Shown in pieces: positions 1 through 5,314 of a stretch of 5,560 bases of DNA. The position numbers and the translations under genes were made by a program. Within the stretch, counting starts at the first letter, position 1; every line of letters begins with the position of its first letter. The stretch lies in NCBI GenBank assembly GCA_937965665.1, contig CALCJE010000348.1, forward strand, positions 1-5,560. The letters are read 5' to 3'. This stretch comes from an uncultured Bacteroidales bacterium (GTDB lineage Bacteria; Bacteroidota; Bacteroidia; Bacteroidales; UBA4417). Below the pieces are notes generated by a model. The model did not search any database. It was not told where the DNA came from and worked only from the letters and a program-made list of their open reading frames with translations.

Positions 1-1536
1 ATTGGTTCCCAGTATTTCGAATTGTGCATTCATATTATAAAGGTTCCTGGCAATTAAAGCCTTCAGCACCGTAGTTATCTGGAATCCAGAAATGGCAAGG
101 TCTTTGTCGTTTCGCGCCACACCCTTGTCGGCTGCAAAAGCCACAAAATCGTCGAGCAGTTTCTGGTCGTTTGTAAAACCAGCCCTAAAGGCTTTGATAT
201 CAGGATAAAGTTTCATCAGGTCCTTCCGCTTCGAGTCGACGTACTGAATGGTGAAATCGTTATGCAATCCTTTTCGCAGGATATCGGTATAATAATTTGA
301 AACAAACGAGGTATCCAGCGGGATGAAATAGTCGGGCATAATACCTCCGCCACCATACACTACCCTTTTGTGCTGGGTGAAATACCTGAGCGAATCGGGG
401 AATTTGATACTGTCGGCATGATATAGTTCGCCATGTTTGAAACGTTTGTAAATATCATCGCGGTATTCATCTTCTCCGTCAACATAAGGTTTCTGAATAC
501 AGCGGCCGGATGGTGTATAGTACCTGGCGGTGGTTAATCGAACCATCGAACTGTCGGGCAGCATATAGGGCCGCTGAACGAGTCCTTTGCCGAACGAACG
601 ACGTCCGAGTATGAGTCCCCGATCCCAGTCCTGCACAGCACCGCTCACAATTTCGGAAGCTGAGGCTGATCCTTCATCAATTAAGATTACGAGTTTGCCG
701 GTTTCGAAGGTTCCACGCGATGTGGCAATAAAATCCTGTTTCGGGCTGCGAATTCCCTTGGTATAAACAACCAGCTTGCCAGCGGGCAGAAACTGGTCTG
801 CCAGGTCGAAAGCAACATTGAGGTAACCGCCTCCGTTGTCGCGAAGGTCGAAAATAAGGCTTTTCATGCCTTGTTTCTTAAGTTGGGTTGCAGCATCAAC
901 AAATTCGTCGGCTGAAGTGGCAGCAAAACGCGACAATTTGATATAACCAATATTGTCAGTAAGCATATACGATGCGTCGATACTGTTAATCGGGATTTTG
1001 TCGCGCACAATGGTATAATCAATCAACTCCTTACGGCCTTTGCGGAGTATCGATATATCAACTTTAGTTCCCTTGGGGCCACGCAGGCGATCGAAAACAT
1101 ACTGCGTATTCACTTTTTTCCCAAAAGCATCTTCCTTATTGATCCTGATAATTTTATCGCCTGCCATAATACCGAGCTTTTCGGAGGGGCCTCCCGGAAC
1201 GGGCGAAATTACCAGTATCGTGTCCTTGTATACCTGGAACTGTATGCCTACGCCTTCGAAATTCCCGACCAGGGGCTCGTTGGTTCTCTCAATTTCATCT
1301 TTCGAAATATACACCGAATGCGGATCGAGTTCTTTCAATACAGCCACAATGGCTTCGTCAGTCAACTTGGGCTGATCGATGTCCTCAACATAATAATAAT
1401 TCAATAACTGCATGAGTGTATTGAATTTAAGCGTTGTTTTAGCAGGGTCAACTTTGGGTTTCAGCTGTGCTGATGCTTGTATGCTGAAAAGGAAGAGGAT
1501 GAAAAATAACAGGTAATAAGGTGTTGATTTCGTCAT
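1..1536 (-). CDS. S41 family C-terminal processing peptidase (CtpA/Tsp type), C-terminus cut by window edge
   Basis: This is a secreted serine protease that trims or degrades envelope proteins from their C-termini; it should act in the periplasm. The reading frame is open for all 512 codons from the ATG at 1536 to the window edge, so only the extreme C-terminus is missing. Residues 1-23 form a signal peptide ending ASA before Q24. A PDZ domain covers roughly 93-175, with GVGIQF near 95 and the peptide-binding PGGPSEKLGI loop at 114-123. The protease core has DLRDNGGG at 230-237, GSASASE at 289-295, and SFGKGLVQ at 314-321. By family spacing (Ser and Lys 25 residues apart, Gln four after Lys) the catalytic set is S292, K317 and Q321, all present, so it should be active. 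GGGGIMPD at 395-402 is also typical of the family. It is transcribed away from the cytochrome cluster. The substrate cannot be told from sequence. Confidence 0.95.
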   Translation of the reverse strand, partial: MTKSTPYYLLFFILFLFSIQASAQLKPKVDPAKTTLKFNTLMQLLNYYYVEDIDQPKLTDEAIVAVLKELDPHSVYISKDEIERTNEPLVGNFEGVGIQFQVYKDTILVISPVPGGPSEKLGIMAGDKIIRINKEDAFGKKVNTQYVFDRLRGPKGTKVDISILRKGRKELIDYTIVRDKIPINSIDASYMLTDNIGYIKLSRFAATSADEFVDAATQLKKQGMKSLIFDLRDNGGGYLNVAFDLADQFLPAGKLVVYTKGIRSPKQDFIATSRGTFETGKLVILIDEGSASASEIVSGAVQDWDRGLILGRRSFGKGLVQRPYMLPDSSMVRLTTARYYTPSGRCIQKPYVDGEDEYRDDIYKRFKHGELYHADSIKFPDSLRYFTQHKRVVYGGGGIMPDYFIPLDTSFVSNYYTDILRKGLHNDFTIQYVDSKRKDLMKLYPDIKAFRAGFTNDQKLLDDFVAFAADKGVARNDKDLAISGFQITTVLKALIARNLYNMNAQFEILGTN

Positions 1537-1561
1537 TAGTTCAGTGTTTGGTTTTGAAACT

Positions 1562-1569
1562 CAAAAATA
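1562..1569 (-). promoter_or_regulatory. Candidate -7 box (TATTTTTG) for the S41 protease gene
   Basis: Read on the minus strand this is TATTTTTG, an exact match to the Bacteroidota -7 consensus TAnnTTTG. It lies 25 nt before the protease ATG, giving a leader of about 20 nt. No TTG is visible about 19 nt upstream, so the -33 element is weak or absent. The box overlaps a small inverted repeat (TTTTGA at 1552-1557, TCAAAA at 1561-1566). Call rests on motif and position only. Confidence 0.45.
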
Positions 1570-1692
1570 CACGAAATATCGCTCTGATCCGGATAATTAT
1601 CGATGTACACATCTTCATTTAACATTTTTTTTACTTTTCCTGTTCGCTGGCAGATCCTTAAATTTCAAGTCAAATCATAAAGAATGTCAATA

Positions 1693-1708
1693 TGTGATGA
1701 TGGTCACA
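1693..1708. promoter_or_regulatory. Perfect CRP/FNR-family operator, TGTGA-N6-TCACA
   Basis: The sequence TGTGATGATGGTCACA has perfect inverted half-sites TGTGA and TCACA separated by 6 nt. This is the core of the E. coli CRP consensus and also of the site predicted for HcpR-type regulators of the same superfamily. Its centre (1700.5) falls at about -41.5 to -43.5 relative to the start expected from the -7 box at 1730-1737, which is the classical class II activator position. A clear -33 element is missing there, as expected of an activator-dependent promoter. It probably activates the cytochrome cluster; which family member binds is not known. Confidence 0.6.
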
Positions 1709-1729
1709 CAAGGGAGTTACTAAAAACAG

Positions 1730-1737
1730 TAAATTTG
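1730..1737 (+). promoter_or_regulatory. Candidate -7 box (TAAATTTG) of the cytochrome/OB-fold/DUF5777 cluster
   Basis: TAAATTTG matches the Bacteroidota -7 consensus TAnnTTTG exactly and sits 81 nt before the first ATG of the cluster. A start of transcription near 1742-1744 would give a leader of about 75 nt. No -33 TTG/TTTG lies at the expected distance; the CRP-type palindrome occupies that region instead. Confidence 0.55.
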
Positions 1738-1765
1738 TATAATCACAGCACCATATTACGTTAAC

Positions 1766-1784
1766 CCGGTTTTGCTTTTACCGG
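1766..1784 (+). other. Small hairpin in the leader of the cytochrome cluster
   Basis: CCGGT at 1766-1770 pairs with ACCGG at 1780-1784 around a 9-nt T-rich loop. The stem can continue past one mismatch with two A-T pairs (1763-1764 with 1786-1787). It lies between the predicted transcription start and the ATG at 1819. It lacks a U-tract directly after it, so it is not a good intrinsic terminator. It may simply be an mRNA leader structure or chance. Confidence 0.25.
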
Positions 1785-1818
1785 ATTCAGGAAGTTTAAA
1801 CTGCAAATCTTTTAATTA

Positions 1819-2208
1819 ATGAAATCAAAAAAAATAATTCTCCTTGCTGCTTTCACGGCAGTAATCCTATTTCTGGCCTCGTGTAAGCACGATCCGGAAC
1901 TGGCACCGGGTACGGCCGAAGTTTGTTTTGACAGGGATATCATGCTGATTGTAAATTCGAATTGCAATGTTACCGGATGCCATGGCAGTGGCGATCACGA
2001 TATGCCATCGCTGAACAACTACGAAGATATACGAAGCCTGGTTGAACCGGGAAAACCCTCAAAGAGTAAATTTTATCAGGTTGTAACGGCATACCCGGGC
2101 TCCGAGAAATTTATGCCACCCAAACCCAAGCCATCCCTCACAAAAGAGCAGCTGGATATGATCAGCATCTGGATTATGCAGGGCGCCAATCATACAACCT
2201 GTCCCTGA
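1819..2208 (+). CDS. Cytochrome-c-like lipoprotein with CX4CH haem motif
   Basis: This 129-residue protein is probably a monohaem electron carrier anchored to an envelope membrane by a lipid. The signal ends in the lipobox LASC with lipidated Cys22. The haem site is C49-NVTG-C54-H55, with four residues between the cysteines instead of the usual two. Such CxxxxCH sites are familiar in Bacteroidota members of the planctomycete-type cytochrome family. M99 in FMPPKP is the likely second axial ligand. The C-terminal part (LTKEQLDMISIWIMQGA, 107-123) is the usual closing helix of the family. C36 and C128 flank the domain and could form a disulfide. It is the first gene of the cluster; the next begins 40 nt later. 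The family is clear, but whether haem is attached at CX4CH, and the redox partner, are not shown by sequence. Confidence 0.85.
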   Translation: MKSKKIILLAAFTAVILFLASCKHDPELAPGTAEVCFDRDIMLIVNSNCNVTGCHGSGDHDMPSLNNYEDIRSLVEPGKPSKSKFYQVVTAYPGSEKFMPPKPKPSLTKEQLDMISIWIMQGANHTTCP

Positions 2209-2248
2209 ACATTCGAAAAATAGTATTTACTTTTAATCTGTTCCATCT

Positions 2249-2632
2249 ATGAACTTTAAACTTCCGAACATAACATTTGGCCAGTTTATCCTGTTTATCG
2301 CCTTAGCGTTGGCTGTAAGCAGCTGTTATTACGATAATGAAGAAGACCTTTACCTGGGCAGTTCCGGCTGCGACACCACCAATGTGACCTACTCGGCTTC
2401 CGTTGCCCCAGTTTTTGCAGGCTACTGTAACTCATGCCACAGCGGCAGCAGCCCTTCCGGCGGAATGGTGACTGACAATTACAATTCAGTAAAAGCAAAT
2501 ATTACGCGCATCAGGGGAGCCATTAACCACCAACCCGGATTTGTTTTTATGCCTCAAAACGGCGGAAAGCTTTCAGCCTGCGACCTGACAAAAATCGACA
2601 TCTGGATCAGGTTGGGAATGCCAAACAACTAA
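2249..2632 (+). CDS. Cytochrome-c-like lipoprotein with CXXCH haem motif
   Basis: This 127-residue protein has the same plan as the gene before it: a hydrophobic N-terminal segment (13-23), the lipobox VSSC with lipidated Cys26, a single haem domain and a closing helix. Its haem site is canonical, C60-NS-C63-H64, within APVFAGYCNSCHSG. M101 in FMPQNGGKLS is the likely distal ligand and DIWIRLGMPNN ends the protein. C41 (just before the domain) and C111 (in LSACDLTKI) form a second cysteine pair, matching in position the extra pair of the upstream protein, so a structural disulfide is plausible in both. The two are related in architecture but too divergent to be a recent tandem copy. It should be a lipid-anchored, envelope-located monohaem carrier. 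No internal promoter is seen, so it is probably co-transcribed. The electron partner is unknown. Confidence 0.88.
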   Translation: MNFKLPNITFGQFILFIALALAVSSCYYDNEEDLYLGSSGCDTTNVTYSASVAPVFAGYCNSCHSGSSPSGGMVTDNYNSVKANITRIRGAINHQPGFVFMPQNGGKLSACDLTKIDIWIRLGMPNN

Positions 2633-2660
2633 TTTTTAAAACCTTTTAAAACCGAAACTC

Positions 2661-3095
2661 ATGAATAAGTTATTAAAAATAGCTCTTATTGTTGCTGTTA
2701 TTGGACTGGTTGCTGCTGCGCTGGTATGGAAATTTTATGTTAACAAACCACACCAGGATATTGAAAATGCTACGCCTGCCTACAGCATGACTACTGAAGA
2801 AATATGGAAACAGTTTACCGCCGATGAAAAGAAATCGGGACTCACTTATAATGATAAGGTAATTGAACTGACCGGTACCGTTGGCCGGGTAATTGACAAC
2901 GACTCACTGGTTACGGTTGCATTTATAATGGAAGCCGATTCGATGTTCGGCGATAAATCCATCAGCTGCGAAATGCTCAAAAAATATAACGACGAAGCCA
3001 AAGCGCTCAGCAAAGGCAGCGCTGTTAAAATAAAAGGCTACTGTGCCGGTTTTATCGGTGATCTGAAATTGAACAAGTGTTCCATCGTTAAATAA
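2661..3095 (+). CDS. Membrane-anchored OB-fold protein, tRNA_anti-like family
   Basis: This 144-residue protein has one N-terminal membrane segment (about 5-26) without a lipobox or clear cleavage site, then a short linker and a compact beta-rich domain. The domain resembles the tRNA_anti-like OB-fold family of Bacteroidota: KVIELTGTVGRV at 66-77 as first strands, a conserved FGDKSISCEM segment at 96-105, and the paired closing motif KIKGYCAGF at 123-131 and KCSIVK at 139-144. C103, C128 and C140 are the only cysteines. Despite the family name nothing indicates tRNA binding; the domain should lie outside the inner membrane and may bind a protein or small ligand. It starts 28 nt after the second cytochrome and lies 41 nt before the barrel gene, so it is likely part of the same envelope module. 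Family call is good; the role is unknown. Confidence 0.8.
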   Translation: MNKLLKIALIVAVIGLVAAALVWKFYVNKPHQDIENATPAYSMTTEEIWKQFTADEKKSGLTYNDKVIELTGTVGRVIDNDSLVTVAFIMEADSMFGDKSISCEMLKKYNDEAKALSKGSAVKIKGYCAGFIGDLKLNKCSIVK

Positions 3096-3136
3096 AGACA
3101 AATAAAATTCGCAATTATACCGGTAATCTCAGCACT

Positions 3137-4063
3137 ATGAGTACAAACAGATTTTTAATACTGTTCCTTCTTTTTACAGCTATAACCAGGAATTCGTCAG
3201 CCCAGGATTTGATGGATATGCTGAAAGATGACAAACCCCAGATCAATTATGCTTATGCCACGTTTAAAACCACCCGTGTAGTGTTGGGGCAATCGGTCGA
3301 AAATCCTGCCGCCGGAACGCTCCAGTTCCTGATTCAGCATGATTTTGGCAGCCTGAACCAGGGTGCTTACAATATGTGGGGCCTCGATCAGTCGACAATA
3401 CGCCTGGGGCTCGAATATGGCATTAACGACTGGCTGAGTATCGGCATCGGGCGCAGTTCGTACGAAAAAACTTTTGATGGATCGTTTAAAGCAAAAATAC
3501 TGAGGCAAAGCACAGGCAGTAAAAACATGCCCGTTTCCATGTCGTTTTATGGCGCGGCAGCGCTTAACTCCATGCATTGGACTGACACTTCGCGTACCAA
3601 TTATTTCTCCTCGCGTATGTCGTATGTTGCCCAGCTGCTGATTGCCCGGAAATTCTCAAATTCATTATCCATTCAAATCTCGCCTACTTATATTCATAAA
3701 AACCTGGTTAAAACCCGCGACGACCACAACGACAACTATTCGATCGGCATTGGCGGACGCTACAAGATTGCGCAGCGCACCTCCATAAATGCGGAATACT
3801 TTTACCAGATACCGACCTTTGTAAATTCGTACGAAGTAAGTGCTACCGAAACAGCCAAATACCTGAACTGCTTCTCCATCGGGGTCGATCTTGAAACGGG
3901 GGGACATGTTTTCCAGTTCAGGCTTACCAATGCCCAGCCTATGTTTGAGCGTGCATTTATTACCGAAACCACTAACAAATGGTCGGATGGCGGGATATTC
4001 CTGGGCTTTACCATCAACCGGGTATTTACAGTGGCGCACCCGAAAGGAGCTAAGCCGTATTAG
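3137..4063 (+). CDS. DUF5777 family outer-membrane beta-barrel protein
   Basis: This is a 308-residue precursor. Residues 1-22 form a signal peptide ending SSA before Q23. The rest alternates short amphipathic strands with polar turns, as in an outer-membrane barrel: RLGLEYGINDWLSIGIG near 89-105, then repeated aromatic strands. The C-terminal third carries the signatures I associate with DUF5777: GGHVFQ at 255-260, TNAQPMFERAFI at 264-275, ETT at 277-279, then the last strands GGIFLGFTINRVFTV. Length fits the family. It ends the cluster, 41 nt after the OB-fold gene, and the position beside two haem lipoproteins suggests the barrel is their outer-membrane partner or exit route; that is inference, since the family has no established function that I know of. 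Many strands carry Tyr/Trp/Phe belts. The minus-strand open frame across its 3' half is an antisense shadow. Confidence 0.85.
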   Translation: MSTNRFLILFLLFTAITRNSSAQDLMDMLKDDKPQINYAYATFKTTRVVLGQSVENPAAGTLQFLIQHDFGSLNQGAYNMWGLDQSTIRLGLEYGINDWLSIGIGRSSYEKTFDGSFKAKILRQSTGSKNMPVSMSFYGAAALNSMHWTDTSRTNYFSSRMSYVAQLLIARKFSNSLSIQISPTYIHKNLVKTRDDHNDNYSIGIGGRYKIAQRTSINAEYFYQIPTFVNSYEVSATETAKYLNCFSIGVDLETGGHVFQFRLTNAQPMFERAFITETTNKWSDGGIFLGFTINRVFTVAHPKGAKPY

Positions 4064-4296
4064 AATGTTGGGAATTAGTGCTTGGTGCTGAGTGGTAAGT
4101 GCAAAGTGCTGAGTGCTGAGTGCAAAGTGTCTGGTGATTGGTAATGAATTGAAGTTGGCAGGCAAAGGGTTAAAACAGAAGACATCTCTAAGACCATGTT
4201 TGTGGTTTGTTTGTAATATTAACGGGGGATGGTTGCGGATATAGCCTGCTGCATTATTCGATACAGGGCTTTCCGGGGCGTGAAGAAACAGTAACA
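4064..4296. other. Intergenic region between DUF5777 and rhomboid genes
   Basis: The first third of this 233-bp stretch is the heptameric array (4075-4144). The rest is plain A/G-rich sequence. Three TTTG words crowd at 4199-4213 and could serve as a -33 element, but the sequence about 19 nt downstream (near 4228-4235) matches the -7 consensus at only four of six positions. I see no clear terminator for the upstream cluster and no convincing promoter for the rhomboid, so read-through between the two units cannot be excluded. Confidence 0.5.
4075..4144 (+). repeat. Degenerate 7-bp tandem repeat array, about 10 units, consensus WDRGTGC
   Basis: Starting 12 nt after the DUF5777 stop codon, ten consecutive heptamers can be read without a gap: ttagtgc, ttggtgc, tgagtgg, taagtgc, aaagtgc, tgagtgc, tgagtgc, aaagtgt, ctggtga, ttggtaa. 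GTG is fixed at positions 4-6 in nine units, and C is almost confined to position 7. Two further weak units may extend it to 4158. It lies between the barrel and the rhomboid genes. The plus strand is strongly depleted in C. It is not a CRISPR (no spacers), and I see no stable hairpin in it. Its origin is probably slippage; a role is unknown. Confidence 0.8.
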
Positions 4297-4986
4297 ATGG
4301 ACGAAGAAGAAAAGAAACGGTTTTACAGGAGCATGGTTTTACCGGCGCTGCTGGTGTTGCTGCTCTGGCTGATAAAAATTACGGAGGTCGCATTTCATAC
4401 TTCCTTTGCTGATTTTGGGCTGGAACCTCAGACTGTTAAGGGCCTGAGAGGTATCCTGTTTTCGCCGCTGCTGCATGCCGACTGGGCTCATCTTTCGTCG
4501 AATTCGGTTCCCCTGTTCCTGTTATCGTCGGGTTTGTTTTATTACTACGGCAAAAGAGCCGGCACCATTTTTATGCTATGCTGGCTGGTAACCGGTTTAT
4601 GGGTGTGGATATTCGCCGCCGATACAGGTATACATATCGGGGCATCGGGGCTGGTGTACGCACTGGCCACCTTTCATTTTACCGGGGGGATTTTACGCCG
4701 CGAACCCCGAATGATGGCTTTTTCGATGCTGGTAGTATTCCTGTACGGTAGCCTGGTGTGGGGTATTTCGCCCGATTTTTTCCCGGGTAAAAACATCTCG
4801 TGGCAGTCGCACCTGCTGGGGGGACTGGCAGGCATCCTTATCGCATTCGGGTTCCGGAAAGAGGGACCGCAACGTAAAACTTATGTTTGGGAGGATGAGG
4901 ACGAGGATGATGATTTTGAAGGTAATGAAGAAGATGAACCTGAAGATGAGGAAATGAAGCAGCAGCAGGCAGGGAAGGATTTGTGA
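4297..4986 (+). CDS. Rhomboid family intramembrane serine protease with acidic C-terminal tail
   Basis: This 229-residue protein should be a polytopic inner-membrane protease that cuts substrates within or next to their membrane segments. The full active-site set is present with GlpG-like spacing: H60, H65 and N69 in HADWAHLSSN, catalytic Ser117 in GASG (115-118), and His172 in SHLLGG. Transmembrane segments are visible at about 14-33, 71-84, 89-108, 115-131, 139-157 and 172-186, which fits the six-helix core. The last 30 residues (199-219 especially) are almost all Asp/Glu and must be a disordered cytosolic or periplasmic tail. The ATG at 4297 was chosen because the family homology begins shortly after it; an in-frame TTG at 4207 would add 30 residues of unfamily-like sequence. 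It follows the barrel gene by 233 bp and precedes the second heptameric array. The substrate is not evident. Confidence 0.92.
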   Translation: MDEEEKKRFYRSMVLPALLVLLLWLIKITEVAFHTSFADFGLEPQTVKGLRGILFSPLLHADWAHLSSNSVPLFLLSSGLFYYYGKRAGTIFMLCWLVTGLWVWIFAADTGIHIGASGLVYALATFHFTGGILRREPRMMAFSMLVVFLYGSLVWGISPDFFPGKNISWQSHLLGGLAGILIAFGFRKEGPQRKTYVWEDEDEDDDFEGNEEDEPEDEEMKQQQAGKDL

Positions 4987-5030
4987 GGGGCGAATGGGCG
5001 AAGGACGATGAGCGAAGGGTTGAGAGGCGA
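4987..5030 (+). repeat. Second degenerate 7-bp-period array, about 6 units, consensus near WRRGCGA
   Basis: Directly after the rhomboid stop codon the sequence reads as ggggcgaa, tgggcga, aggacga, tgagcga, agggttg, agaggcga: four 7-nt and two 8-nt units. CGA recurs at 4991, 4999, 5006, 5013 and 5028. Like the array at 4075-4144 it is poor in C and purine-rich on the plus strand, begins right behind a stop codon and has a heptamer period, but its consensus differs (RGCGA against RGTGC). It is shorter and more decayed, so the call is less secure. Confidence 0.5.
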
Positions 5031-5149
5031 TAATTGGTTATGGAATTCAGAGTTTTGTGAGGATTTAGATTTTTGTTGGTGGAATACGCACAGCAGAAAG
5101 ATTGAAAAAGTTCCTTATAAGTTAACAGACCTTCAATCAAGTTCGGGCA

Positions 5150-5175
5150 AGCCTGCTATTCACTGCACCCAGGCT
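5150..5175. repeat. Inverted repeat AGCCTG-N14-CAGGCT ahead of the Kup promoter
   Basis: AGCCTG at 5150-5155 is perfectly complementary to CAGGCT at 5170-5175, with a 14-nt loop. Its right arm overlaps the place where the -33 element of the candidate Kup promoter should lie. No T-run follows, so it is a poor terminator. It could be an operator for the Kup gene or chance; only the arms are seen. Confidence 0.3.
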
Positions 5176-5195
5176 GCAATTCCGGACATAAGCCT

Positions 5196-5203
5196 TATAT
5201 TTG
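5196..5203 (+). promoter_or_regulatory. Candidate -7 box (TATATTTG) of the Kup gene
   Basis: TATATTTG is an exact match to TAnnTTTG. CTG at 5174-5176 lies 19 nt upstream, a two-of-three match to the -33 TTG at the standard distance. Transcription from about 5209 would give a leader of roughly 105 nt. No known riboswitch architecture was recognised in that leader. Confidence 0.5.
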
Positions 5204-5314
5204 CAAAGTTTTTTACGTACCAGGTTTGTGTCAAATCTGACCAGTAATGATAGTACCGAATTTTTGAAAATGATTTCGCCCTGCTGCAATCTTATAAGCT
5301 GTTTGCTTTAGTAA

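Larger units (their letters stand above)
1537..1818. other. Divergent intergenic region between S41 protease and cytochrome cluster
   Basis: This 282-bp non-coding stretch separates two divergently transcribed units. It holds a -7 box for each direction (1562-1569 minus, 1730-1737 plus), a perfect CRP-type palindrome (1693-1708) and a small hairpin in the presumed leader of the plus-strand cluster (1766-1784). It is A/T-rich, notably around 1615-1640. Neither flanking gene has a Shine-Dalgarno core next to its ATG. I see no small ORF or RNA gene in it. Confidence 0.7.
4987..5314. other. Intergenic region between rhomboid and Kup genes
   Basis: This 328-bp stretch starts with the degenerate heptameric array (4987-5030). 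From 5031 to about 5145 I recognise nothing; the open frame running from 5008 to 5247 has no family resemblance and crosses the promoter, so I treat it as spurious. At 5150-5175 there is an inverted repeat, followed by a consensus -7 box (5196-5203) and an A/T-rich leader of about 105 nt before the Kup ATG. I do not see a strong intrinsic terminator for the rhomboid gene. Confidence 0.6.

Noticed and set aside
1040..1375. 111-codon plus-strand open frame
   Set aside because: It lies antisense within the S41 protease, whose frame is intact and has full catalytic motifs; the translated product has no family resemblance.
2633..2654. Direct repeat TTTTAAAACC before the OB-fold gene as a regulatory element
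   Set aside because: Two short A/T-rich copies in a 28-nt gap are likely by chance and fit ordinary A/T-rich translation start regions.
4075..4144. CRISPR array
   Set aside because: Units are 7 bp, contiguous and degenerate, with no spacers and no cas gene.
4207..4296. Upstream TTG start for the rhomboid gene
   Set aside because: The extra 30 residues do not look like a rhomboid N-terminus, and the ATG at 4297 gives a charged start typical before the first helix.
3665..4297. 210-codon minus-strand open frame
   Set aside because: It is antisense to the DUF5777 gene and its upstream part is a translation of the heptameric array (repeating QHFALTT-like peptides). It looks like a shadow plus repeat read-through.
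4838..5140. 100-codon minus-strand open frame
   Set aside because: It is antisense to the acidic tail of the rhomboid gene; its His/Pro-rich stretch is the complement of Asp/Glu codons.
5008..5247. 79-codon plus-strand open frame between rhomboid and Kup
   Set aside because: It begins inside the degenerate array, spans the candidate Kup promoter and shows no domain, signal peptide or biased composition of a real gene.
5210..5314. c-di-AMP (ydaO type) riboswitch before the Kup gene
   Set aside because: That riboswitch often precedes K+ transporters in other phyla, but the leader here is only about 105 nt and I see none of its helices; only a weak GGTTTG/CAAATC stem is present.
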